Below are positions 8,301-14,755 of a DNA stretch of 64,000 bases, piece after piece (the stretch's first letter is position 1; every line of letters begins with the position of its first letter). A program made the position numbers and the translations under genes. Location of the stretch: the NCBI RefSeq assembly GCF_001667375.1, contig NZ_LZIN01000094.1:1-64000 (forward strand). Reading direction: 5' to 3'. The notes beneath the pieces were generated by a model. It saw nothing but the letters and a program-made list of their open reading frames with translations, ran no database searches and had not been told where the DNA came from. Source of the DNA: Mycolicibacter sinensis. GTDB taxonomy: Bacteria > Actinomycetota > Actinomycetes > Mycobacteriales > Mycobacteriaceae.

Positions 8301-8908
8301 GTGGATTCGCCTACGGCCGCGGGCTGGACGGTGCGGCGGCCACCGACGATATGCGCACCAACTACCGCCGCATCAAGGTGGCGGCCAAGAACATCGACAC
8401 CCGCGAGCACGACATCGCCGATTCTGACGACTACTTCGTCTACCACGGCGGCATGATCGCCACCGTGCGGGCGTTGTCTGGCTCCGATCCGAAAGCCTAT
8501 GTGGGGGACTCGACGTCGACGGATGCCGTGCGCACCCGCACCCTGGCCGAGGAGACCGCCCGGGTGTTCCGGGCCCGGGTGGTCAACCCGCGCTGGATCT
8601 CCGCGATGCGCCGGCACGGCTACAAGGGCGCGTTCGAACTGGCCGCCACCGTCGACTACCTGTTCGGCTTCGACGCAACCGCCGGGGTGGTGCACGACTG
8701 GATGTATGAGAAGCTCGCCGCCGAGTACGTGCTCGACCCGGCCACCCGGGAATTCCTCGACAAATCCAATCCATGGGCGCTGCAGGGCATCGTGGAGCGG
8801 CTGAAGGAGGCCGCCGACCGGGGGCTGTGGGCGGACCCGGACCCGGAGACCATGGCAGCATTGCAACAGGCCTACCTGGAGGTCGAAGGAGACCTGGAGG
8901 ACCGGTGA
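5333..8908 (+). CDS. cobN: cobaltochelatase large subunit
   Basis: 1191 residues, close to the roughly 1190 of mycobacterial CobN. It inserts cobalt into hydrogenobyrinic acid a,c-diamide in the aerobic B12 pathway, using ATP and partner AAA+ subunits. CobN/magnesium-chelatase H features include the HLGKHGSMEWLPGK block (around residue 518) and the VYHGGMIATVRALSG region near the C-terminus. ATG 5333 was chosen because GGGAGGA lies 7 bases upstream and the riboswitch ends there; the frame itself is open from 5207. The stop overlaps the cobF GTG start by 4 bases. No CobS or CobT genes are in the window. The ChlI/ChlD-like protein encoded at 17711-19675 is the likely chelatase partner. Confidence 0.96.
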   Translation: MRRIVLLSTSDTDLLSARASGVAYRLGNPARHDIEPLVNGGVDVVVLRILGSSAEIADELKLLRATGLPLVVLGGERSPNAELMECSTVPIGLAAQAHAYLAEGGPANLAQLHAFLCDTVLLTGEGFEEPAVIPEWGYGSREPVDAPDAVRVGVLYYRAHEVSGNAGFAHALADAIDVTGRAVGVPIFAASLRNAPDELYDALGELDAVVVCMLAAGGAMNATATVSAGDDDGAWDIEKIAALDIPVFQGLCLASSRADWEANDDGVTPLDSATQIAIPEFDGRIITVPFSFKEIDDDGLPHYAADVERCARVAGVVVNHAVLRRIPNRDKRLALVLSAYPTKHSRVGNAVGLDTPASAVRLLHRLAAEGYDVGDGFGVLGVEDETQAGDRLIHTLIEAGGQDEDWLSAAQLTEAQVRVTADQYASWAAELPDTLRDAMTTAWGPAPGKLFVNDAGEIVLAALRSGNIVLMIQPPRGFGENPVAIYHDPELPPSHHYLAAYRWLDRGFGAHAVIHLGKHGSMEWLPGKTAALSSACATDAMIADLPLIYPFLVNDPGEGAQAKRRAHAVIVDHLIPPMARAESYGDIARLEQLLDEYGNIASMDPGKLPAIRGEIWNLMRAAEMHRDLGLDERPEDEEFDDFLLHVDGWLCEIKDAQIRDGLHVLGGAPTGAERVNLVLAILRAPQVWGGVDHAVPGLRAALGLKDDAAGSAVDEIEQRARGLVEAMEAAGWEAGTADSLHPDPEVCRVLRFAATEVVPRLAGTVAELDSVLHALAGGFVRPGPSGSPLRGLVNVLPTGRNFYTVDPRAVPSRLAWQTGQAMADSLVQRYLDDTGRYPESVGLSVWGTSAMRTSGDDIAEVLALLGVRPDWDEASRRVSGLEVISLEELGRPRIDVTVRISGFFRDAFPHVVMMLDDAVQLVATLDEPDGQNFVAAHARADLASHGDLRRATTRVFGSAPGSYGAGILQLIEAGTWRDDKDLAEVYTAWGGFAYGRGLDGAAATDDMRTNYRRIKVAAKNIDTREHDIADSDDYFVYHGGMIATVRALSGSDPKAYVGDSTSTDAVRTRTLAEETARVFRARVVNPRWISAMRRHGYKGAFELAATVDYLFGFDATAGVVHDWMYEKLAAEYVLDPATREFLDKSNPWALQGIVERLKEAADRGLWADPDPETMAALQQAYLEVEGDLEDR

Positions 8909-9651
8909 AAGTCTGGATTCTCGGGATCGGGATGGGCCCGCAGCACGTCACGCCCGAGGTCGCCGAGGCGCTGCGGTCGGTCGACTACGTACTGGCCCCG
9001 GATAAGGGGGCGAAAGGAACTGAGGACGGCCTGCTGGCGTTGCGGCGGGCTGTCGTCGACGCCTATGCCGAGTCGGTGCCCATCGTCACGGTCTCGGACC
9101 CGCCCCGCGACCGGTCAGCGGATCTGAGTGGACCCGATTATGCGCGGGCGGTGGCCGACTGGCATGCGGCCCGGGCGGCGCGATACGCCGAGGAGCTTCG
9201 GGAGCGCGGCGGTACCGCGGCCTTCCTGGTCTGGGGCGACCCGGCGCTCTACGACTCGACGATCCGCATCATTCAGCGGGTGAAAGCCTCTGGTCTGGAA
9301 GTGGATTACGACGTGCTCCCCGGTATCAGCGCCCCGCAACTGCTGGCGGCACGGCACCGGATCGTGCTGCATGAGGTGGGCCGGCCGGTGCACATCACCA
9401 CCGGCCGGCGGCTTGCGGAGGCGATCGCCGCGGGCCAGGACAACATCGTCGCCATGCTCAACCCGGAGGGACTCGACCTTTCCGCGGTGGCGGATTGGGC
9501 GATCTGGTGGGGCGCCAACCTCGGTGCGGCGGGGGAGCGGCTAGTCAGTGGCCGGGTCTCTGATGTCGTTGACGAGATCGCGGCTGCCCGCCGCGCCGCG
9601 AAGTCCGAAGCGGGCTGGGTGATGGATGTGTTCTTGGTGCGCAGGCCCTGA
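8905..9651 (+). CDS. cobF: precorrin-6A synthase (deacetylating)
   Basis: 248 residues. It belongs to the SAM-dependent tetrapyrrole methylases: an N-terminal GIGMGPQHVTPE loop, FLVWGDPALYDST in the middle and the VLPGISAPQ motif. CobF methylates C-1 of precorrin-5 and removes the acetyl group, giving precorrin-6A. The start is GTG 8905, which overlaps the cobN stop (GTGA) and follows a GGAGACCTGGAGG ribosome site; a longer frame is open upstream inside cobN. Its stop shares one base with the cobQ ATG. cobF is a marker of the complete aerobic pathway and is reported missing from M. tuberculosis, so its presence supports an organism able to make B12 de novo. Confidence 0.93.
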   Translation: MKVWILGIGMGPQHVTPEVAEALRSVDYVLAPDKGAKGTEDGLLALRRAVVDAYAESVPIVTVSDPPRDRSADLSGPDYARAVADWHAARAARYAEELRERGGTAAFLVWGDPALYDSTIRIIQRVKASGLEVDYDVLPGISAPQLLAARHRIVLHEVGRPVHITTGRRLAEAIAAGQDNIVAMLNPEGLDLSAVADWAIWWGANLGAAGERLVSGRVSDVVDEIAAARRAAKSEAGWVMDVFLVRRP

Positions 9652-11102
9652 TGGCGGGGCTGCTGATCGCCGGAACCACCAGCGACGCCGGCAAGACCGT
9701 GGTCGCCACCGGGCTGTGCCGGGCGCTGGCCCGCCGCGGGGTAAGAGTGGCGCCGTACAAGGCGCAGAACATGTCGAACAACTCGATGGTGGTTGTCGGT
9801 GCGGATGGCCTCGGCACCGAAATCGGCCGGGCGCAATGGATTCAAGCGATGGCTGCGCGGGCCGTCCCCGAGCCGGCGATGAACCCGGTGCTGCTCAAGC
9901 CCGGTAGTGACCACCGCAGTCATGTGGTGCTGATGGGCCGGCCGTGGGGCGAGGTGTCGTCGTCGAATTGGATGCAGGGCCGCCGCGAGCTGGCCGACAG
10001 CGCCCACCGCGCCTTCGACGACCTCACGGGACGCTACGACGTGGTGATCGCCGAGGGGGCGGGTAGCCCGACCGAAATCAACCTGCGGTCCGGCGATTAC
10101 GTCAATATGGGCCTGGCGCGGCATGCTGGTCTGCCGGTCTTGGTCGTCGGCGATGTGGACCGGGGCGGGGTGTTCGCGGCGTTCTTCGGCACCGTCGCGT
10201 TGTTGTCGGGCGAAGACCAGGACCTGGTGGCCGGGTTTATCGTCAACAAGTTCCGCGGCCGGCAGCAGTTATTGGCGCCCGGCCTGGCCGACCTGGAGCG
10301 ACTCACCGGCCGGCGGGTTTTCGGCACCCTGCCGTGGCACCCGGGGCTGTGGCTGGACTCCGAGGACGCGCTCGATCTAGACGGCAGGCGCTCGGCGCGC
10401 ACCGGGGCGCGGCGCGTTGCGGTGATCCGGCTGCCGCGAATCAGCAACTTCACCGACCTGGACGCGCTCGGTGTGGAACCCGATCTGGATGTGGTGTTCG
10501 CCTCCGATCCGCGCGGGGTCTCCGACGCCGATCTGGTGGTGCTGCCGGGAACCCGCGCGACGCGGTCCGACCTGGCCTGGATGCGCTCGCGCGGATTGGA
10601 CGCTGCGGTAGTGGCGCACGCGGCCGCCGGTAAGCCGGTGTTGGGGATCTGCGGAGGCTTTCAGATGCTGGGCCGGGCGATCCGTGACCCCGACGGCATC
10701 GAGGGCGCGCCGGGCGAGGCGGCCGGGCTGGGTCTGCTGGACGTCGAAACCCGTTTCGGCGCAGACAAAGTGCTGCGGCTGTCCGACGGCGGCTACGAAA
10801 TCCACCACGGCCGGATCACCCGCGGTGAGGGCGTGCAGGAATTTCATGGCGGCGTCCGGGCCGGTCAGGTGTTCGGCACCATGCGGCACGGTGCGCTGGA
10901 GGGCGATGCGCCGCGCGCGGCGTTCTTGGCCGAAACCCTGGGCCTGGAGCCGTCGGGGGTGTCGTTTCCGGCCGCGCGGGAGCACCGGCTCGACTTGCTG
11001 GCCGATCTGATCGAGGAGCACCTGGACGTCGACGCCGTGCTGGACTTGGCGCGTGGCGGGCCGCCGCCGGGTCTGCCGTTCCTGCCGCCGGGGGCGCCGT
11101 GA
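9651..11102 (+). CDS. cobQ: cobyric acid synthase (glutamine-hydrolysing)
   Basis: 483 residues, normal length. CobQ amidates adenosylcobyrinic a,c-diamide at four side chains. The N-terminal dethiobiotin-synthetase-like ATP domain shows GTTSDAGKT and the CobQ block PYKAQNMSNNS. The C-terminal class I glutamine amidotransferase domain carries the nucleophile Cys in GICGGFQMLG. The start shares one base with the cobF stop, so the gene is translated in one unit with cobN-cobF. The downstream cobK start overlaps its stop. Confidence 0.97.
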   Translation: MAGLLIAGTTSDAGKTVVATGLCRALARRGVRVAPYKAQNMSNNSMVVVGADGLGTEIGRAQWIQAMAARAVPEPAMNPVLLKPGSDHRSHVVLMGRPWGEVSSSNWMQGRRELADSAHRAFDDLTGRYDVVIAEGAGSPTEINLRSGDYVNMGLARHAGLPVLVVGDVDRGGVFAAFFGTVALLSGEDQDLVAGFIVNKFRGRQQLLAPGLADLERLTGRRVFGTLPWHPGLWLDSEDALDLDGRRSARTGARRVAVIRLPRISNFTDLDALGVEPDLDVVFASDPRGVSDADLVVLPGTRATRSDLAWMRSRGLDAAVVAHAAAGKPVLGICGGFQMLGRAIRDPDGIEGAPGEAAGLGLLDVETRFGADKVLRLSDGGYEIHHGRITRGEGVQEFHGGVRAGQVFGTMRHGALEGDAPRAAFLAETLGLEPSGVSFPAAREHRLDLLADLIEEHLDVDAVLDLARGGPPPGLPFLPPGAP

Positions 11103-11833
11103 TGCGCCTGCTGCTGCTCGGTGGAACCGCGGAGGCCCGGGCGTTGGCCGAGCGACTGGTGGCCGCCGGTGTCGACGTCACCACGTCGCTGGCCGGCCGG
11201 GTTGCCAATCCGCGGCTGCCGGTCGGGGCGGTGCGGGTCGGCGGATTCGGCGGAATCGAGGGCCTGCGTGCGGTGTTGGCGGACTATGACGCCGTCGTGG
11301 ATGCCACCCACCCGTTCGCCATCACCATGTCGGCCAACGCCGCCGCGGCGTGCGCCGCTGCCGGTCGCCCGCTGCTGCGCCTGGAGCGGCCCGGCTGGGC
11401 GGAGCGGGGCAGGCCGTCCTGGCAGTGGGCCGACTCGCACGAGCAGGCCGCCGCCAGCGCGGCCCGGTTGGGCCGGCGGCCGGTGCTGACCATCGGGCGC
11501 CAACAGCTGGCGTCCTACCTGCCGGAGCTGGCGGAGGCGGCGGTGTTGGCGCGCGTCGTCGACCCGCCGTCGATGACGGTGCCGCCGGCCTGGACGGTGG
11601 TCACCGACCGGGGGCCCTATGCGCTGCCCGGCGAGCTCGCGTTGCTGCGTGAGCACCGCGCCGACGTGGTGGTGACCAAGGATTCCGGGGGCGAGTACAC
11701 CTGGCCGAAGATGCTGGCCGCCGAGGAACTCGGGCTGCCAGTCGTCATTGTGCGCCGCCCTCCCCGGCCGTCCGGGGTGAGGTGCGTGTACGACGTCGGG
11801 CAGGCGCTGACCTGGGTACTAACCGGCGACTGA
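11099..11833 (+). CDS. cobK: precorrin-6A reductase
   Basis: About 244 residues. CobK reduces precorrin-6A to precorrin-6B with NADPH. The family signatures are the LLGGTAEARALA nucleotide loop at the N-terminus, DATHPFA, TIGRQQL and the C-terminal VTKDSGGEYTWPK. Two starts are possible: GTG 11099 (4-base overlap with cobQ) or ATG 11102 (one-base overlap); they differ by a single residue. Last gene of the cobN-cobF-cobQ-cobK run; its end overlaps the convergent membrane-protein gene by 15 bases. Confidence 0.94.
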   Translation: MMRLLLLGGTAEARALAERLVAAGVDVTTSLAGRVANPRLPVGAVRVGGFGGIEGLRAVLADYDAVVDATHPFAITMSANAAAACAAAGRPLLRLERPGWAERGRPSWQWADSHEQAAASAARLGRRPVLTIGRQQLASYLPELAEAAVLARVVDPPSMTVPPAWTVVTDRGPYALPGELALLREHRADVVVTKDSGGEYTWPKMLAAEELGLPVVIVRRPPRPSGVRCVYDVGQALTWVLTGD

Positions 11834-12280
11834 CCCGACCTGCAGGGCGGCGCCGGCGGTCAGCAGCGCGGCGACCTTGACCACTTCCAGCCCGGCGTAG
11901 GCGTAGTGGGCGTGTGAGCGTTCGATCATCCCGCCGGGCGTTGCGGCGCGCAGGTTGTCCCGGGCGGCCAGCACCGCGTCGGAGCGGCGACGCAGCCGGG
12001 GCCGGACGAACAGCGACTGAGTCGCCAGCACGCTAACCGCTACGCCGACCGCCGCCGGCGCGAGCCGTCCCGGGGGATCGGCGGCGACCGTGATCACCAC
12101 CACCACCGCCGCCAGCACGATTTCGACCGCGTTGAGCGCCCGGAACACCAGCCGGCCGATGCCCAACCCCAGGTGCAGGGTGACCCCCGGCGCCCGGAAC
12201 TTCAGCGGCGCCTCGAGAAACGAGATCGCCAGCACCATGCCCAGCCAGGCGAAGACAACTGCTGCTGCGATTGCGCCCAT
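11819..12280 (-). CDS. conserved small membrane protein
   Basis: 153 residues with four predicted membrane segments (about residues 3-20, 40-63, 70-90 and 128-148). Charged residues lie near the segments: FLEAPLKFRAPG after the first helix, ALNAVEI in the second and SHAHYAYAGLEVVK before the fourth. I do not recognise a function. It converges on cobK, overlapping its end by 15 bases, and is therefore not in that operon. The pattern of a conserved Glu and His within helices is compatible with transport or redox sensing, but nothing in the sequence decides this. Confidence 0.8.
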   Translation of the reverse strand: MGAIAAAVVFAWLGMVLAISFLEAPLKFRAPGVTLHLGLGIGRLVFRALNAVEIVLAAVVVVITVAADPPGRLAPAAVGVAVSVLATQSLFVRPRLRRRSDAVLAARDNLRAATPGGMIERSHAHYAYAGLEVVKVAALLTAGAALQVGSVAG

Positions 12281-12403
12281 ACCCCGGTGCCTTCCGAGTT
12301 ATCTGTGTCTGCCGGTTGCAGAAAATGTATCTGTTCAACTCGGTCACAGACAAGTGGGGAGGGGCGTAATGCTCAACACAGGGCTTGCGGCAGACTGGCG
12401 GGC

Positions 12404-12694
12404 GTGATTGTCGAGCATGGTGTGCTGCCCATCCGCCCCGGTCGCGAAGCCGAGTTCGAAGCGGCGTTCGCCAAGGCGAGACCGCTGATCTCGGCCCAGC
12501 CGGGCTTCCTGGCGATTTCGATGTCCCGTTCGATCGAGTCGCCGAGCCTTTATCTGCTGCTGGTGCAGTGGGAGACTGTCGAAGCACACACCGAGGGGTT
12601 CCGGAAGTCGCCGGAATTTCAGCAGTGGCGGGCACTGTTGCACGAGTTCTACGAGTCCCCGCCGGTGATCGAGCACTTCGTCGGCATCGACTAG
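12404..12694 (+). CDS. antibiotic biosynthesis monooxygenase (ABM) domain protein
   Basis: 96 residues forming one ABM-type ferredoxin-like domain: ILPI/VLPIRPGREAEFEAAF at the start, the LLLVQWETVEAHTEGFRKSPEFQQW block, and FYESPPVIEHF at the end. Such proteins are small dimeric monooxygenases or sensors acting on quinone-like or haem substrates; the substrate here is unknown. The frame extends upstream, but GTG 12404 gives the normal domain length. The next gene starts 15 bases after the stop, so the two are probably co-transcribed. Confidence 0.85.
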   Translation: MIVEHGVLPIRPGREAEFEAAFAKARPLISAQPGFLAISMSRSIESPSLYLLLVQWETVEAHTEGFRKSPEFQQWRALLHEFYESPPVIEHFVGID

Positions 12695-12708
12695 GGGGTC
12701 ATGCACCC

Positions 12709-13131
12709 GTGGACGCCAAGAGAACCTTGGAATTCAATGCGCGCAACATCGCGGAGTTCCGCAGCAATGGCGGAAAACTGGGCGGCCCGTTCGAGGGCGC
12801 CCCGGTCCTGCTGCTGACCACCACCGGCGCCAAATCAGGGCAGCCGCGCACCAGCCCGATGATGTACCTGCCCGAGAGCGGGCGGATCTTCGTGTTCGCC
12901 TCCAATGAAGGCAAGGACAGCCATCCCAGCTGGTATCACAATCTGCGGGCGAATTCGTCGGCCACGGCCGAGATCGGTACCGAGACCTTTCCTGTCACCG
13001 CCACCGAGATCACCGGCGCAGAACACGACCGGCTCTACGCGATCCAGGCCGAGCGCTACCCGGGTTTCGCCACCTACCGGGAGCGCACCGATCGGGTCAT
13101 CCCGGTCCTCGAGTTGACCAGAACCACGTAG
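12709..13131 (+). CDS. deazaflavin (F420)-dependent nitroreductase family protein
   Basis: 140 residues, DDN/PF04075 type. It shows the split beta-barrel blocks PVLLLTTTGAKSGQPRTSPMMY and the SHPSWYHNLRAN segment that contacts F420 in this family. Members reduce quinones, nitro compounds or other electrophiles with F420H2 in actinobacteria. GTG 12709 is preferred: it has AGGGGGTC upstream, and the nearby ATG at 12701 is out of frame. It follows the ABM gene closely, and the pair may act on the same kind of quinone-like substrate. Confidence 0.9.
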   Translation: MDAKRTLEFNARNIAEFRSNGGKLGGPFEGAPVLLLTTTGAKSGQPRTSPMMYLPESGRIFVFASNEGKDSHPSWYHNLRANSSATAEIGTETFPVTATEITGAEHDRLYAIQAERYPGFATYRERTDRVIPVLELTRTT

Positions 13132-13142
13132 CGTCCCGACTC

Positions 13143-13508
13143 ATGGTTCGCCGTGCCTACGCCCACGACGCGGTGGTGGTGATCCAGCCCGGTGGTAGCG
13201 CTAACGCGCCCGGTGGCGCCATCGCCAAGGCGCTGTGCGGAAGCTGGGACCACCCGCCGCCGTGCCCGCTTGCGCCCCACCACGTCGCCAGCCAAGTCGT
13301 CGGCGACGACCTTGTATTGCGGGTGCTGTTCGCCGCCGAAGCCGCCGACGAATCACGCGTCCGGCGCCTCGTCGGCGAAGCGCTCGCCGCCGGAGAACTG
13401 ACCGGACCCGACGGGCTGGTGACGAAATGGCGACTGGAATCTGCTGCTGCCGGCCGGGTCCGGCCAGACGAGGAAGACCACGTCGCCGACTTGATCGCCC
13501 ACCACTGA
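13143..13508 (+). CDS. hypothetical protein
   Basis: 121 residues, no signal peptide or membrane segment. The middle holds a proline- and histidine-rich patch (DHPPPCPLAPHH), followed by an apparently amphipathic helical region (ESRVRRLVGEALAAGEL). It begins 11 bases after the DDN-family gene with no strong ribosome site, so it may be translationally coupled. Codon composition looks like coding sequence in this frame, but several overlapping frames are open in the region. I do not recognise the family. Confidence 0.5.
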   Translation: MVRRAYAHDAVVVIQPGGSANAPGGAIAKALCGSWDHPPPCPLAPHHVASQVVGDDLVLRVLFAAEAADESRVRRLVGEALAAGELTGPDGLVTKWRLESAAAGRVRPDEEDHVADLIAHH

Positions 13509-13529
13509 GCTGCCGGCACGAGCCGTCAT

Positions 13530-13770
13530 CGACGGTCACCAGTTTAGACCGCATCAGCGTGGCCAGCAGGGACCAGCCGAGTCCGGCCTGGCTGTTGCTC
13601 TGGTCGAACGTCCGCTCAAAAGCCCAGGTGGTGCGTCGCCACCATTCGCTACGCCGGTCGGCCCGGTTCTTCTGCTGCCAGGTGACGACGACGCAGACCG
13701 CCGATGATCAACGTCACCCAGGATTGTGGGGGCACGGACCTGACGCTAAAGCCGGCCAGGCCCTCCAACG
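13530..13770 (-). pseudogene. remnant of a conserved hypothetical membrane-protein gene
   Basis: This roughly 300-base interval between the hypothetical gene and cobD has no intact gene. On the minus strand one frame encodes a hydrophobic stretch (WVTLIIGGL, about 13690-13720) and the adjacent frame continues with QQKNRADRRSEWWRRTTWAF and ERTFDQSNSQAGLG, down to about 13550. The RADRRSEWWRRTQWA-like block after a membrane helix is familiar from small mycobacterial membrane proteins of unknown function. The change of frame, the missing start and the lack of a proper C-terminus suggest a decayed gene. Boundaries are approximate. Confidence 0.5.
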
Positions 13771-13804
13771 GCGCGTAAAACCGGGTTCGGGCCGGATCTG
13801 TGGA

Positions 13805-14755
13805 TCAACCCACAACTGCGGACGACCACGCTCGTCGGGACGTCCGCGCACCCAGAATCACCGCGCTGACCACCGCACCGACCCCCACCCGCCGGGCCAG
13901 CCGCACCGCCCGCGGAATATCGGCGACCGCGGGTGCCCGGCCGTCGCCCATCAGCGCCCGATCCTCGCGCCGGTTGCCGTCATAGATGTTGACGCCACCG
14001 AGCTGCAGACCCAAGGCTCCCGCGAAGGCGGCCTCGACCACCCCGGCGTTCGGGCTGGGATGGTGCCGGGCATCGCGACGCCACGCCCGCAGCGCGCCAA
14101 GGGAATCCAGCCCCAAGGCGGCAGCCAGGACTCCGCTCAGCCGGGAGGCGGGTAGGCCCAGCACGTCATCCAGTCGAGCCGCCGCCCAGCCGAAGCGGCC
14201 GTAGCGGGCGTTGCGGTGGCCGATCATCGCGTCCAGGGTGTTGACGGCGCGGTGCGCCACCAGACCCGGAATCCCGGCCGCCGCACCCCACACCAACGAC
14301 GCCACCACCGCATCGGAGGTGTTCTCCGCGACGGATTCGACGACAGCCCGGGCGATCTCGTCGGGTCCCAGCGCGGCGGTGTCGCGACCGACCAGGTTGC
14401 GCACAGCAACACGGGCCCGGTCCAGGTCTCCGACGGCCAGCAAGCCATGCACCGCACACGCCTCGCGTTCCAGGGAACGTCCCCCGAGCACCGCCCAGGT
14501 CGCCAGGGCGGTCAACGCAATTCGCGCCCATGGGATTCGAGCCGACCGCTCAGCGGCGTACGCCAGCCCGGTGGCGCCGCCGACCAACACCAGCACATGA
14601 GCCACGCCGCTCCAGCGGCTGTCGCGGTAGATCCGCTGCTCCAACGCCAGCGCCCACCTCCCGAATCCGGCGACCGGATGCCACCGCCGCGGGTCCCCGC
14701 AGGCGCGGTCGGCGACAAAACCGAGCGTCAGCCCCAGAGCCCGCGCCGACATCAT
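13805..14755 (-). CDS. cobD: adenosylcobinamide-phosphate synthase
   Basis: 316 residues, membrane-associated, the usual length. CobD (CbiB) attaches aminopropanol or its phosphate to adenosylcobyric acid. Family blocks are DRACGDPRRWHPVAGFGRW near the N-terminus, the central VAENTSDAVVASLVWGA and the AVNTLDAMIGHRNARY motif. The first of two tandem ATGs (14755) overlaps the upstream cobB-cobC stop by 4 bases. It is the last gene of the operon that starts with the chelatase-like gene. Confidence 0.95.
   Translation of the reverse strand: MMSARALGLTLGFVADRACGDPRRWHPVAGFGRWALALEQRIYRDSRWSGVAHVLVLVGGATGLAYAAERSARIPWARIALTALATWAVLGGRSLEREACAVHGLLAVGDLDRARVAVRNLVGRDTAALGPDEIARAVVESVAENTSDAVVASLVWGAAAGIPGLVAHRAVNTLDAMIGHRNARYGRFGWAAARLDDVLGLPASRLSGVLAAALGLDSLGALRAWRRDARHHPSPNAGVVEAAFAGALGLQLGGVNIYDGNRREDRALMGDGRAPAVADIPRAVRLARRVGVGAVVSAVILGARTSRRAWSSAVVG

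Noticed and set aside
5564..8866. A 1100-residue minus-strand frame opposite cobN
   Set aside because: It is the antisense shadow of a certain gene, with His/Arg/Gln-rich composition and no domain.
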